From Crocinitomicaceae bacterium (GTDB lineage: Bacteria > Bacteroidota > Bacteroidia > Flavobacteriales_D > Crocinitomicaceae): a DNA stretch of 8,945 bases. The DNA lies in assembly GCA_013215515.1 (NCBI GenBank), contig JABSPC010000043.1:1-8945 (forward strand). The letters run 5' to 3'. The notes under the pieces are model-generated. The model was not told where the DNA came from, ran no database searches, and saw only the letters and a program-made list of their open reading frames with translations. A program made the translations under genes and the position numbers. Below are positions 1-5,401 of this stretch, in pieces; within the stretch, counting starts at the first letter, position 1, and each line of letters opens with the position of its first letter.

Positions 1-518
1 CCGTGGCATAAAATGAATTCGCATGCCTCTGGAATGTTTAACCGAACAACGGGACCGATTGCTGAGTTAAATTTATTTAATGAAATGGCACTGGTTCTAT
101 ACCTCTCTACCCAACTTTTGAGTTCGTCCAAACATGCGTCCAATTCTTGAATAACTTCGATTGGTTCTTTCCGATCATTCTCAAAAATGGGTCTAAACTT
201 CTTTGTCGTTTTCATTTTAAATTTAATCTCTCCCTTAACAGGTGGAAAACGCTTGACCAAATAACTTATCATCCTAGAAGCTTTCAGCTCATCGACAAGT
301 ATCAATTCCCCTTTTGAGTTGGAAAAAGCGTTGTCCACTTTTTCAGTATAGACCTTGTGCGCAATCGAAATATGTTTCATCGTTTCTAAAGCCGACCAAG
401 CCTTTTCACGTGGGCGCTTGTTCAAATCAGTCGCGGATATCAATGAATATTTTCCCAATTCATTTTTCAATCGATTGATTCTTTGGATCTGCTGTTCTGG
501 ATATACAGTGACTTTCAT
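1..518 (-). CDS. DinB/YfiT-like four-helix protein, C-terminus off left edge
   Basis: An open frame of 172 codons starts at ATG 518-516 and runs without a stop off the left edge. An AG-rich stretch (GAAAGAAAAAG) lies just before the ATG and may serve as a weak ribosome binding site. The product starts MKVTVYPEQQIQR. Around residues 33-55 it carries RPREKAWSALETMKHISIAH, which fits the first metal-ligand helix of the DinB/YfiT fold. At the cut edge it reads NIPEACEFILCH, which fits the start of the final HxxRH helix of that family. Members of this fold are metal-binding four-helix proteins, some of them thiol-dependent transferases; no substrate can be given here. The gene lies 51 bp behind the Crp-like gene on the same strand, so the two are probably co-transcribed. 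The family call rests on motif pattern only. Confidence 0.72.
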   Translation of the reverse strand, partial: MKVTVYPEQQIQRINRLKNELGKYSLISATDLNKRPREKAWSALETMKHISIAHKVYTEKVDNAFSNSKGELILVDELKASRMISYLVKRFPPVKGEIKFKMKTTKKFRPIFENDRKEPIEVIQELDACLDELKSWVERYRTSAISLNKFNSAIGPVVRLNIPEACEFILCH

Positions 519-569
519 ACTTTTTCTTTCAAAGGTCAGACCATTTGACTTTCTAAAACTTGATCTAAA

Positions 570-1178
570 TCAAGAAATGGACCCACGCAATCTGCTAAAG
601 GTTTCTGGGGTCATGTTCAAATAGGAGGCTAGCATTTTATGAGGAATCTCCAAAAGCTTGTCTGGACATCGTTTCATAAATGTATCAAAACGTTCTCTAG
701 CCGTGAGCGTTATCAATTCAACTTCTCGCTGGACTCTGCCAATAAGTAATTCCTGATGTGCTATTCGCCCCCATTTATTAAACTCGGGGTACATTTCAAA
801 GAGGCGTTCATAGTCAGTGTTTTTCATTCGAAGCATCCGAGATGGAGTTAAAGCTTCCAAAAAATAATGCGATTCATTTGCTTTAATAAATGAGTCGTAC
901 ACCCCTGAAAAGCTTCCATCGAAAGAAAACCCAATCACTTTTTTTTCTCCTTTTGGCGTTAAAGTGTAAATTGCTTGAACGCCTTCAATAACTAGGTACA
1001 AATACTTTTCTACGCGTCCTGCTTCGGTAATAAAATCGCCACGTTTGAACTCAACTTCCTCCCAAGCATTAAAGAAAAATTCATGAGTTGAAAGATTTAA
1101 TTGGGTTGGTGCAAAAGCGTTCTTTAGAAGTGATTCATACATGAAATAAAAGTAAGCAATTCGAGTTGACTCTAACAT
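570..1178 (-). CDS. Crp/Fnr-family transcriptional regulator
   Basis: A 202-residue protein with the layout of Bacteroidota Crp/Fnr regulators. An N-terminal cyclic-nucleotide-binding beta-barrel spans roughly residues 30-120 and contains FKRGDFITEAGRVEKYLYLV, IEGVQAIY and a GSFSG turn where the phosphate-binding cassette would lie. A long dimer helix follows. The C-terminal helix-turn-helix includes RERFDTFMKRCPDKL and MLASYLNMTPETFSRLR near residues 182-198. The family senses small molecules or redox state and binds DNA as a dimer. The canonical cAMP-binding arginine pattern is not obvious, so the ligand is unknown. The ATG at 1178 gives the full frame; ATG 1142 (MYESLLKN) is an alternative start. 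Neither has a strong Shine-Dalgarno sequence. The stop is TGA at 570-572. The gene is divergent from the 1224 lipoprotein gene and upstream of the DinB-like gene, both of which it could regulate. Confidence 0.88.
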   Translation of the reverse strand: MLESTRIAYFYFMYESLLKNAFAPTQLNLSTHEFFFNAWEEVEFKRGDFITEAGRVEKYLYLVIEGVQAIYTLTPKGEKKVIGFSFDGSFSGVYDSFIKANESHYFLEALTPSRMLRMKNTDYERLFEMYPEFNKWGRIAHQELLIGRVQREVELITLTARERFDTFMKRCPDKLLEIPHKMLASYLNMTPETFSRLRGSIS

Positions 1179-1223
1179 TGCTGTATTAATTCATATCTTC
1201 GGAAACTAATATTTTAGTCTCAA
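1179..1223. promoter_or_regulatory. short divergent intergenic region between regulator and lipoprotein
   Basis: Only 45 bp separate the ATG of the Crp-like gene (minus) from the ATG at 1224 (plus). If both starts are correct, the two promoters overlap or lie partly inside the opposite gene. The stretch is AT-rich. I do not find a clean Bacteroidota promoter (TTTG then TAnnTTTG) or a clear Crp-type palindrome. This is called from gene arrangement only. Confidence 0.3.
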
Positions 1224-1799
1224 ATGAGGTGTTTTCTCTTCATCCTAATCGGATGCACTCCTGGTGATCAAACTTTTAAAATTCCTGAAGAATCAGATAA
1301 AATCGAAATCCTTGAAGCGGTAAAAGAAGTTGAAGAAATCTCTGAAATTGAAGAGTTAACGAGATACGATATTAGTTCAGTTGATACGAATTCTGAAATA
1401 GGTCTGCAAATTGTATGGACAATGATATCAGCCATCCCTAGTATTCCCGACCCTAATAACCACATAAGAATTTCAGACAACACAACAGAGGTCAAAATGT
1501 CAAGTCCTCAAATAGCCTATGACGAGTTAATCAAACTTTACCCTGAATTGAAAGATCAAATTCAATGTTGGGTCCTGTACAAGGGTTATTACATTTTTTC
1601 AAATGACGAAAAGAATGAAGCCAAGGTAACCTGCATGTTCTTCTCTACCATCTATGCAAAAGTAGACGGCACAGAATTCTGGACGTTCGGCCCGGAGAGC
1701 CCAACCCCTACCCCTGAAAAGACCTCAAGTAATTCGGCCCACCCATCGCCGAGGCAAATGTCTTTTCATACAACTTCTTCGTCTGATCAAAAGCATTAA
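1224..1799 (+). CDS. putative lipoprotein of unknown function
   Basis: A 191-residue frame. The ATG at 1224 is the first possible start, because an in-frame TAG lies at 1215-1217. The N-terminus MRCFLFILIGC looks like a very short lipoprotein signal with lipobox LIGC and Cys11 as the lipidated residue; ten residues before the cysteine is short for the family. An acidic stretch follows (residues 22-46, many E and I/V, possibly coiled coil). Then comes a more globular part with AYDELIKLYPELKD and CWVLYKGYYIFSND (residues 98-128) and two further cysteines at 115 and 137. From about residue 158 the composition changes to a P/S/T-rich tail. This tail, from residue 162 on, is antisense to the 3' end of the convergent DoxX-GRDP gene, so the ancestral protein may have ended near WTFGPE. 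I do not recognise the family. Confidence 0.6.
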   Translation: MRCFLFILIGCTPGDQTFKIPEESDKIEILEAVKEVEEISEIEELTRYDISSVDTNSEIGLQIVWTMISAIPSIPDPNNHIRISDNTTEVKMSSPQIAYDELIKLYPELKDQIQCWVLYKGYYIFSNDEKNEAKVTCMFFSTIYAKVDGTEFWTFGPESPTPTPEKTSSNSAHPSPRQMSFHTTSSSDQKH

Positions 1800-2571
1800 C
1801 AAACTCCTTCTCGTCCGCTTTTCCCTTCATTCCAAAATAAGGATAATGATGTAGGATATAGCCAAATATTGCTTGGCAATCATTGTGGTACGCCTCCGTA
1901 TCCAGAATGTGATAATGCCACATCGTATCAATCGCCAAATTCGGAACAATACTTTGATCTGGATGCAGCAAGTTCAACTTCAAATACCTTCTGTATTCTT
2001 CTGCAACCTCATCGCATTGCTGTCGACTCCAGCCCTCCCCCTCTGCCCAGTCCATCAATTTCATACAGATCATCGATAAATCAAGTTTGCAAATGGCAGC
2101 TTCTTGTTTCGCGGTGATCTTCGATAAGGATTTGCATTCCAATGAACTAGGCGGTGCCGCCGTTTGAACCTTCGTTGTTTTTGTGCCGTACGACAAAACA
2201 AACAACGCTGCCGGCAATGTGAAATAAGGTGCTCTTCGGAACAAGTCCATTAAACTATCGCCATGAAATCCCCAAGCAATAATCGTTAAAGACGTCCAAG
2301 CCATAGCCCATAATAGAACTGGCTTATTGAGCTTTAGAAGAATAAACAACCCGATAGCGATATCGAGACATCCAATCACTTTTAGGATAGAAATTGCCAT
2401 TGCACCTTCAACTCCAAATGAAGCGAGTAAAGCAACAAATTGGGCCTTCGCTCCAAAAGCGAGAACTCCATGACCGATGAAACAAAGCCCGGCTCCTAAT
2501 CTTAAAATCATCGAAGGATTCAGAAAACGACTTGTCCGGTCTTGTGCTGTGTGATTTAATTTTTCGGACAT
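1708..2571 (-). CDS. DoxX-like membrane domain fused to GRDP-like (DUF1399) domain
   Basis: A 287-residue protein with two parts. Residues 20-130 form about four hydrophobic segments (near 22-40, 60-80, 84-102 and 115-129) with the pattern RLGAGLCFIGHGVLAFG and later GCLDIAIGLFILLK, resembling DoxX-like inner-membrane proteins. Residues 150-287 are soluble and carry EEYRRYLKLNLLHPDQSIVP, then IDTMWHYHILDTEAYHNDC (WHYH at 218-221), a histidine pair at 241-242, and GGPNYLRSF near the end. These match the pattern of the glycine-rich-domain-protein-like family (GRDP/DUF1399), whose molecular role is poorly known. The histidines could bind metal, which is inference. The start codon overlaps the end of the secreted MORN-like gene by 16 bp, which implies one operon and probably translational coupling. 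The stop is TAG at 1708-1710. Confidence 0.8.
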   Translation of the reverse strand: MSEKLNHTAQDRTSRFLNPSMILRLGAGLCFIGHGVLAFGAKAQFVALLASFGVEGAMAISILKVIGCLDIAIGLFILLKLNKPVLLWAMAWTSLTIIAWGFHGDSLMDLFRRAPYFTLPAALFVLSYGTKTTKVQTAAPPSSLECKSLSKITAKQEAAICKLDLSMICMKLMDWAEGEGWSRQQCDEVAEEYRRYLKLNLLHPDQSIVPNLAIDTMWHYHILDTEAYHNDCQAIFGYILHHYPYFGMKGKADEKEFVNAFDQTKKLYEKTFASAMGGPNYLRSFQG

Positions 2572-3218
2572 TGGATGTTAATTTCGTTAGGATTCTTCAT
2601 CATACAATGCGTCGGTTGTAACCATTTATCATCAACTGGTGGTTTGTCAACCTTTATCACTTCTTCTACAACCTTTATTCGTTTCTGTTTCACGAAATCT
2701 CCATTCGGTTTAAACTCTAACCACAGGCCTTCCTTTTGATTGTTCTGAAAATTTCCTTTCCGCAAAACCTTTGCACAATCACAATAGTAAAAGACAGGGC
2801 CGTTCTTAGCACCCGAGGTATATGTAACACTCTCACTCTTAAATTTTGTGATCAAATTTGGATTGAATGGCGTTTTGATAATCCCAGATCCATTGGACAA
2901 TATTCCTCCGCTGACCTCATTTCCTTGAGGATCCCAAAAGCCTATTAATTCATGGGCTTTCTGATCGCGATAAATGACAAGTCCCATGTGGTAATCGTCA
3001 AAGTAAGTTTCGATAACATCTGTTGGGCTGAGGCTCGAGCTCTTATTTTTTATAATCGAGTCGCGGAGGCTGTTTTGAACTTCCGTTCCAGAGTTATTTA
3101 ATTTCTCGAGGACTTCTGTACCCGAATAGCGCGTACTTCGTGTTTCAAATAATTGGGCATTTGTTGTGAGACCTATCATCCCGAACAAGCCAATCAGTAG
3201 TGTGGTTCTGACTAACAT
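2556..3218 (-). CDS. secreted MORN-repeat-like protein
   Basis: A 220-residue protein with a clear Sec signal peptide (MLVRTTLLIGLFGMIGLTTNAQ, likely cleaved after TNA at residue 21), so exported to the periplasm or beyond. Residues 30-50 contain SGTEV twice, eleven residues apart. Residues 138-173 carry KNGPVFYYCDC, then GNFQNNQKEGLWLEFKPNG, the pattern of one degenerate MORN-type repeat as found in Bacteroidota YwqK-like proteins. Four cysteines (146, 148, 205, 217) in an exported protein could form disulfides. No catalytic motif is visible. The gene is the first of a two-gene unit: its TAA (2556-2558) lies inside the start of the DoxX-GRDP gene, so the two products are probably made together, one outside and one in the membrane. 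Confidence 0.75.
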   Translation of the reverse strand: MLVRTTLLIGLFGMIGLTTNAQLFETRSTRYSGTEVLEKLNNSGTEVQNSLRDSIIKNKSSSLSPTDVIETYFDDYHMGLVIYRDQKAHELIGFWDPQGNEVSGGILSNGSGIIKTPFNPNLITKFKSESVTYTSGAKNGPVFYYCDCAKVLRKGNFQNNQKEGLWLEFKPNGDFVKQKRIKVVEEVIKVDKPPVDDKWLQPTHCMMKNPNEINIQCPKN

Positions 3219-3497
3219 TTTTATTGGTATTGATTAATAATTTATCCTTCGCGGAATCGCTTATTCAGAACTGTACGGACTTGGAATGATAGGTTTGAGG
3301 TCCTACAGTGATACTCGATTTGTCCTTAGACAAAACCTAAGTGGTTGAAATCGTTTCCATTAATCTCCTTTTGCAAATAATTTGTTTTGAAGTAGTATCT
3401 GCAAATTTCAAACGCGGATATTATAAAGTACAACGCAATAAGAATTGAGTTCAAATCAAAAGAAAACAAATTTGCTAAAGCCCAATGTTATTAACGG
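3219..3497. other. AT-rich intergenic region, probably 5' region of the MORN-like operon
   Basis: The gap from 3219 to 3557 has no credible gene on either strand; the frames that exist are about 20 codons or shorter. It should contain the promoter of the minus-strand MORN-like operon, but I cannot place a convincing -33/-7 pair. A small 6 bp hairpin (3319-3324 with 3329-3334) and an overlapping alternative 5 bp pairing (3325-3329 with 3337-3341) are present. Both are too short to name as a regulatory element. Confidence 0.35.
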
Positions 3498-3534
3498 AAA
3501 AGAGCCGTATCGGATTACCCGACACGGCTCTTTT
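3498..3534 (-). terminator. strong hairpin terminator behind the His-rich gene
   Basis: A near-perfect stem: 3498-3513 pairs with 3519-3534 (16 bp, one mismatch, GC-rich core GAGCCGT/ACGGCTC, five-base loop). A and T runs at the outer ends give U-tracts in either direction. It starts 24 bp past the stop of the minus-strand His-rich gene, the only gene ending here, so that is its likely client. Its symmetry would also let it block transcription from the left. Confidence 0.88.
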
Positions 3535-3557
3535 AATACTAATTATATAATGTTAGG

Positions 3558-3809
3558 CTATTTTTTCAAGGCAATTCCGACACCAACACCTCCAATAGTT
3601 ACTTGAATTAAAGGTCCGTTATTTCCATTGTTTTGCCCATGATCGTGTCCACGGTGACCACGGTGTCCATGGTGTCCATGGTGTTGGTGATGATCATGTT
3701 TCTTATCATGCTTATGAGGGTGCTTTTTATCGTGTCCGTGTCCGGCACCCGATACCGAAAGTGACATTGCACAAATACAAACTGAGGCTACTATTTTTGA
3801 TAATTTCAT
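3558..3809 (-). CDS. small secreted histidine-rich protein
   Basis: An 83-residue product if started at ATG 3809-3807 (MKLSKIVASVCICAMSLSV), which gives a proper signal peptide with likely cleavage near SGA/GHGHD. A GTG start at 3830 would add seven residues and is less likely. The mature part begins with a run of about 36 residues that holds 16 histidines in HGH, KHPHKH, HHQHH and GHRGH patterns. After a Q/N/G linker comes a hydrophobic glycine-rich end, PLIQVTIGGVGVGIALKK. Such exported His-rich proteins often bind Zn, Ni, Cu or Co; a metal role here is inference from composition. The gene stands alone, with a strong terminator behind it and a long upstream gap. No known family is recognised. 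Confidence 0.72.
   Translation of the reverse strand: MKLSKIVASVCICAMSLSVSGAGHGHDKKHPHKHDKKHDHHQHHGHHGHRGHRGHDHGQNNGNNGPLIQVTIGGVGVGIALKK
3645..3689. repeat. 9-bp imperfect tandem repeat inside the His-rich gene
   Basis: Units gtgtccacg, gtgaccacg, gtgtccatg, gtgtccatg and a more diverged gtgttggtg follow one another at 9 bp spacing. On the minus strand each encodes a three-residue G/R/H unit. The array is in frame, so copy changes would lengthen or shorten the histidine tract without breaking the gene. Confidence 0.7.
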
Positions 3810-4038
3810 AATATTGACATTTTGGTTCACACTATAAAACCCAATTATTATGCCAAACCCACTGTAACATAAACCCTTAACAGATAGAAGCCTCCTGTTT
3901 CAATTGCACATTTTCCATTTTAGGACTCTATCTGTCATTCCATTATCATTAAGTACCTTTAATTTCGATATTTGTTGATCCGGTAACTATTGGATTAATT
4001 GCGCGAATTTTGATGCAAAGAACGTTTTTTAAATTGCT
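3810..4038. promoter_or_regulatory. divergent intergenic region upstream of His-rich and lipoprotein genes
   Basis: About 229 AT-rich bases separate two divergent starts (3809 minus, 4039 plus), so both promoters must lie here. No clear consensus promoter or operator palindrome can be picked out by eye. No gene is seen in it. Confidence 0.35.
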
Positions 4039-4725
4039 ATGCTTAGACTCTTGGTTTTCACATTTATCATTGTACTCTCCAGTTGTACTGTGACCAAACG
4101 GGTTCATCGCCCTGGGTGGATGGTAGAATGGCATTCCATTAAAAGAGCACCTAAGCCGAATAATGAAATCAACGATTCAGAGGAAACAGATAGTAAAATC
4201 GAAGTTCAAGATGAAACGCTAACAACTTCTTCAGAAATCGAATCGAAAGAACAAGCAATTAAGCAAGAACCAACGCTAATTGCAAATCAAGAAACGATTT
4301 CTAATTCTCTCGACGAAACTGATACTCTTGCAATTTCAGAAGATCAAAAGCAAAGCAACCAGCAAAATTTGAGCCTAAGTAGCGGTTTCGACTTTTTTAA
4401 AGAGCTTTCTTTCAATAAAAAAACGCCCTCTAATTCCACTCAAAAAGCAAATAGGAAGCACAGAGATGGTGGGTCGCTCATCAACCTTGGATTGATTATA
4501 ATGTTCATTGGAATCTTCTTCCTTATATCCGTCATAATTGCATGGGCTGATTTTCCATTTATACAATTCAACTCGTTTTTGGGGATTATACTCTATATCC
4601 TGCTCGCATTAACTGGATTTCTATTGATTAATGCATTTGGCTTGATTCCAGCTATAATCACATCCTTATGCATTGCAGGAGCTGGAGGTCTTATTGCCCT
4701 CGTCGGGACGTACATGAACCGGTAA
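4039..4725 (+). CDS. lipoprotein with three C-terminal membrane helices
   Basis: A 228-residue protein. MLRLLVFTFIIVLSSC is a typical lipoprotein signal, with Cys16 as the lipidated residue. Directly after it stands TVTKRVHRPGWMVEWH, a motif I associate with Bacteroidota lipoproteins of unknown function. Residues 38-145 are a polar linker rich in S, E, Q and T, probably disordered. Residues 147-169, 178-199 and 201-224 are strongly hydrophobic and predict three membrane spans. The protein would thus be anchored both by lipid and by helices, most plausibly in the inner membrane. It lies 52 bp before the mtfA fragment on the same strand and may have shared its transcript. No enzymatic motif is seen. 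The function is unknown. Confidence 0.72.
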   Translation: MLRLLVFTFIIVLSSCTVTKRVHRPGWMVEWHSIKRAPKPNNEINDSEETDSKIEVQDETLTTSSEIESKEQAIKQEPTLIANQETISNSLDETDTLAISEDQKQSNQQNLSLSSGFDFFKELSFNKKTPSNSTQKANRKHRDGGSLINLGLIIMFIGIFFLISVIIAWADFPFIQFNSFLGIILYILLALTGFLLINAFGLIPAIITSLCIAGAGGLIALVGTYMNR

Positions 4726-4777
4726 CAGATATTTGAAAAAGAGATTACCTTGTCACTAATAGCTATCTTTAACATCT

Positions 4778-5056
4778 ATGAATAATTTCGTGATCTATAT
4801 ATTTATTGGTGCTGCCATCGCTGTATTAGTAGGCTATAGTAGGCTGAAAACTAAAAATCAAACGTACAAGCGAGAGCCCAAACGTGATTTCCCCAAAGAA
4901 TGGAGGCGTTTATTAAGAGAACACATTGAATTTTACAACAAACTCAATAACGCCAAGAAAACGGAATTCGAAAAAAGAGTTCATGTCTTTTTATTGAATG
5001 TACAAATTGTCGGCGTAGATACTGGAAGTGCTACATTAGACTGGACGGTTAGTTAA
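4778..5056 (+). pseudogene. mtfA: MtfA/M90-family zinc peptidase, N-terminal fragment cut by IS
   Basis: The frame of 92 codons has an N-terminal membrane helix (residues 4-20) and then FPKEWRRLLREHIEFYNKLN, KKTEFEKRVHVFLLN and VQIVGVDT, which match the opening of the MtfA (peptidase M90) family. Full-length members are about 250-270 residues, with the HExxH zinc site in the missing part. The IS3-like element begins at 5023, inside codon 82, so residues from about 83 (GSATLDWTVS) are read from the IS end and are not native. The rest of mtfA is not found to the right of the IS. In E. coli MtfA is a cytosolic peptidase that binds the Mlc repressor; that role should not be assumed here. The fragment cannot be catalytic. 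Confidence 0.78.
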
Positions 5057-5070
5057 GATATTGTTGCTAA
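5023..5070 (+). repeat. left terminal inverted repeat of the IS3-like element
   Basis: It runs from TGGAAGTGC to TTGCTAA and pairs with 6245-6292 without gaps. Best-conserved blocks are TGGAC (5042-5046), GTTAAGAT and TGCTAA. The exact outer end is inferred from where similarity stops and from the TG...CA rule. Confidence 0.8.
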
Positions 5071-5085
5071 GAATTAAATTAGCAA
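5064..5085 (+). promoter_or_regulatory. stem-loop directly before the orfA start codon
   Basis: TTGCTAA (5064-5070) pairs perfectly with TTAGCAA (5079-5085) around an eight-base loop, and the orfA ATG follows one base later at 5087. In a transcript entering from outside, this hairpin would cover the translation start region. Other IS elements are known to use such hairpins to limit transposase made from read-through transcripts; the role here is inference. Confidence 0.45.
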
Positions 5086-5086
5086 A

Positions 5087-5401
5087 ATGTCAAAAAAGAA
5101 AAGAAGTTACACAGCTGTCTACAAACGTAATGCTGTGAAGTTATCAGAAGAAAAGGGTAATGTTGCCAAAGCTGGCAGAGAACTAGGTATCGGAGCTCAA
5201 TTGATTCATCGATGGAAAAAAGAACAAGAAGAGTTTAAGCATAACAGCCTTCCAGGTCATGGTAAAGTAAAGCTTACAGATGATGGTCGTGAGATCGCAT
5301 GTTTAAATAAGGAACTACATTATGCAAAAATGGAAGCAGAGATCTTAAAAAAGGCGATCGGCATCTTCTCCACGAGCGACAGCAAAAGTTTGGGTTCATG
5401 A
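5087..5401 (+). CDS. IS3-family transposase OrfA (HTH subunit)
   Basis: A 104-residue protein with the usual IS3 OrfA layout. The N-terminus is basic (SKKKRSYTAVYKRNAVKLSE). A helix-turn-helix lies at about 21-46 (GNVAKAGRELGIGAQLIHRW), and a C-terminal heptad region (LNKELHYAKMEAEILKKAI, 73-91) acts as leucine zipper in the family. OrfA binds the IS ends. Translation either ends at TGA 5399-5401 or shifts -1 at the A6G heptamer to make OrfAB. The frame is intact, so free OrfA could still be made and, by family analogy, might repress or compete at related IS ends. Confidence 0.9.
   Translation: MSKKKRSYTAVYKRNAVKLSEEKGNVAKAGRELGIGAQLIHRWKKEQEEFKHNSLPGHGKVKLTDDGREIACLNKELHYAKMEAEILKKAIGIFSTSDSKSLGS
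5347..5353 (+). promoter_or_regulatory. programmed -1 frameshift heptamer AAAAAAG
   Basis: The heptamer A AAA AAG sits in the zero frame of orfA (AAA 5348-5350, AAG 5351-5353), exactly as needed for simultaneous -1 slippage. The -1 frame then reads GDRHLLHERQ into orfB. In addition, the orfA TGA overlaps an orfB-frame ATG (ATGA, 5398-5401), offering a second, coupled route to OrfB. Confidence 0.8.

Noticed and set aside
1869..2117. Plus-strand open frames of 68-82 codons opposite the DoxX-GRDP gene.
   Set aside because: They are antisense to conserved GRDP motifs, have S/P-rich low-complexity products, and have no start context.
3319..3341. Two overlapping, mutually exclusive hairpins (3319-3324/3329-3334 and 3325-3329/3337-3341) that could be a leader switch for the MORN-like operon.
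   Set aside because: The stems are only five to six AT-rich pairs, lie about 100 bases from the start codon, and match no known riboswitch or attenuator.
3645..3689. Short regularly spaced repeats that might suggest a CRISPR-like or regulatory array.
   Set aside because: The units are 9 bp, directly adjacent without spacers, in frame and coding for histidine-rich residues.
3960..4038. A TTTG...TAATTG pair upstream of the 4039 lipoprotein as a Bacteroidota promoter.
   Set aside because: The -7 part does not fit TAnnTTTG well enough, and such AT-rich matches are common by chance.
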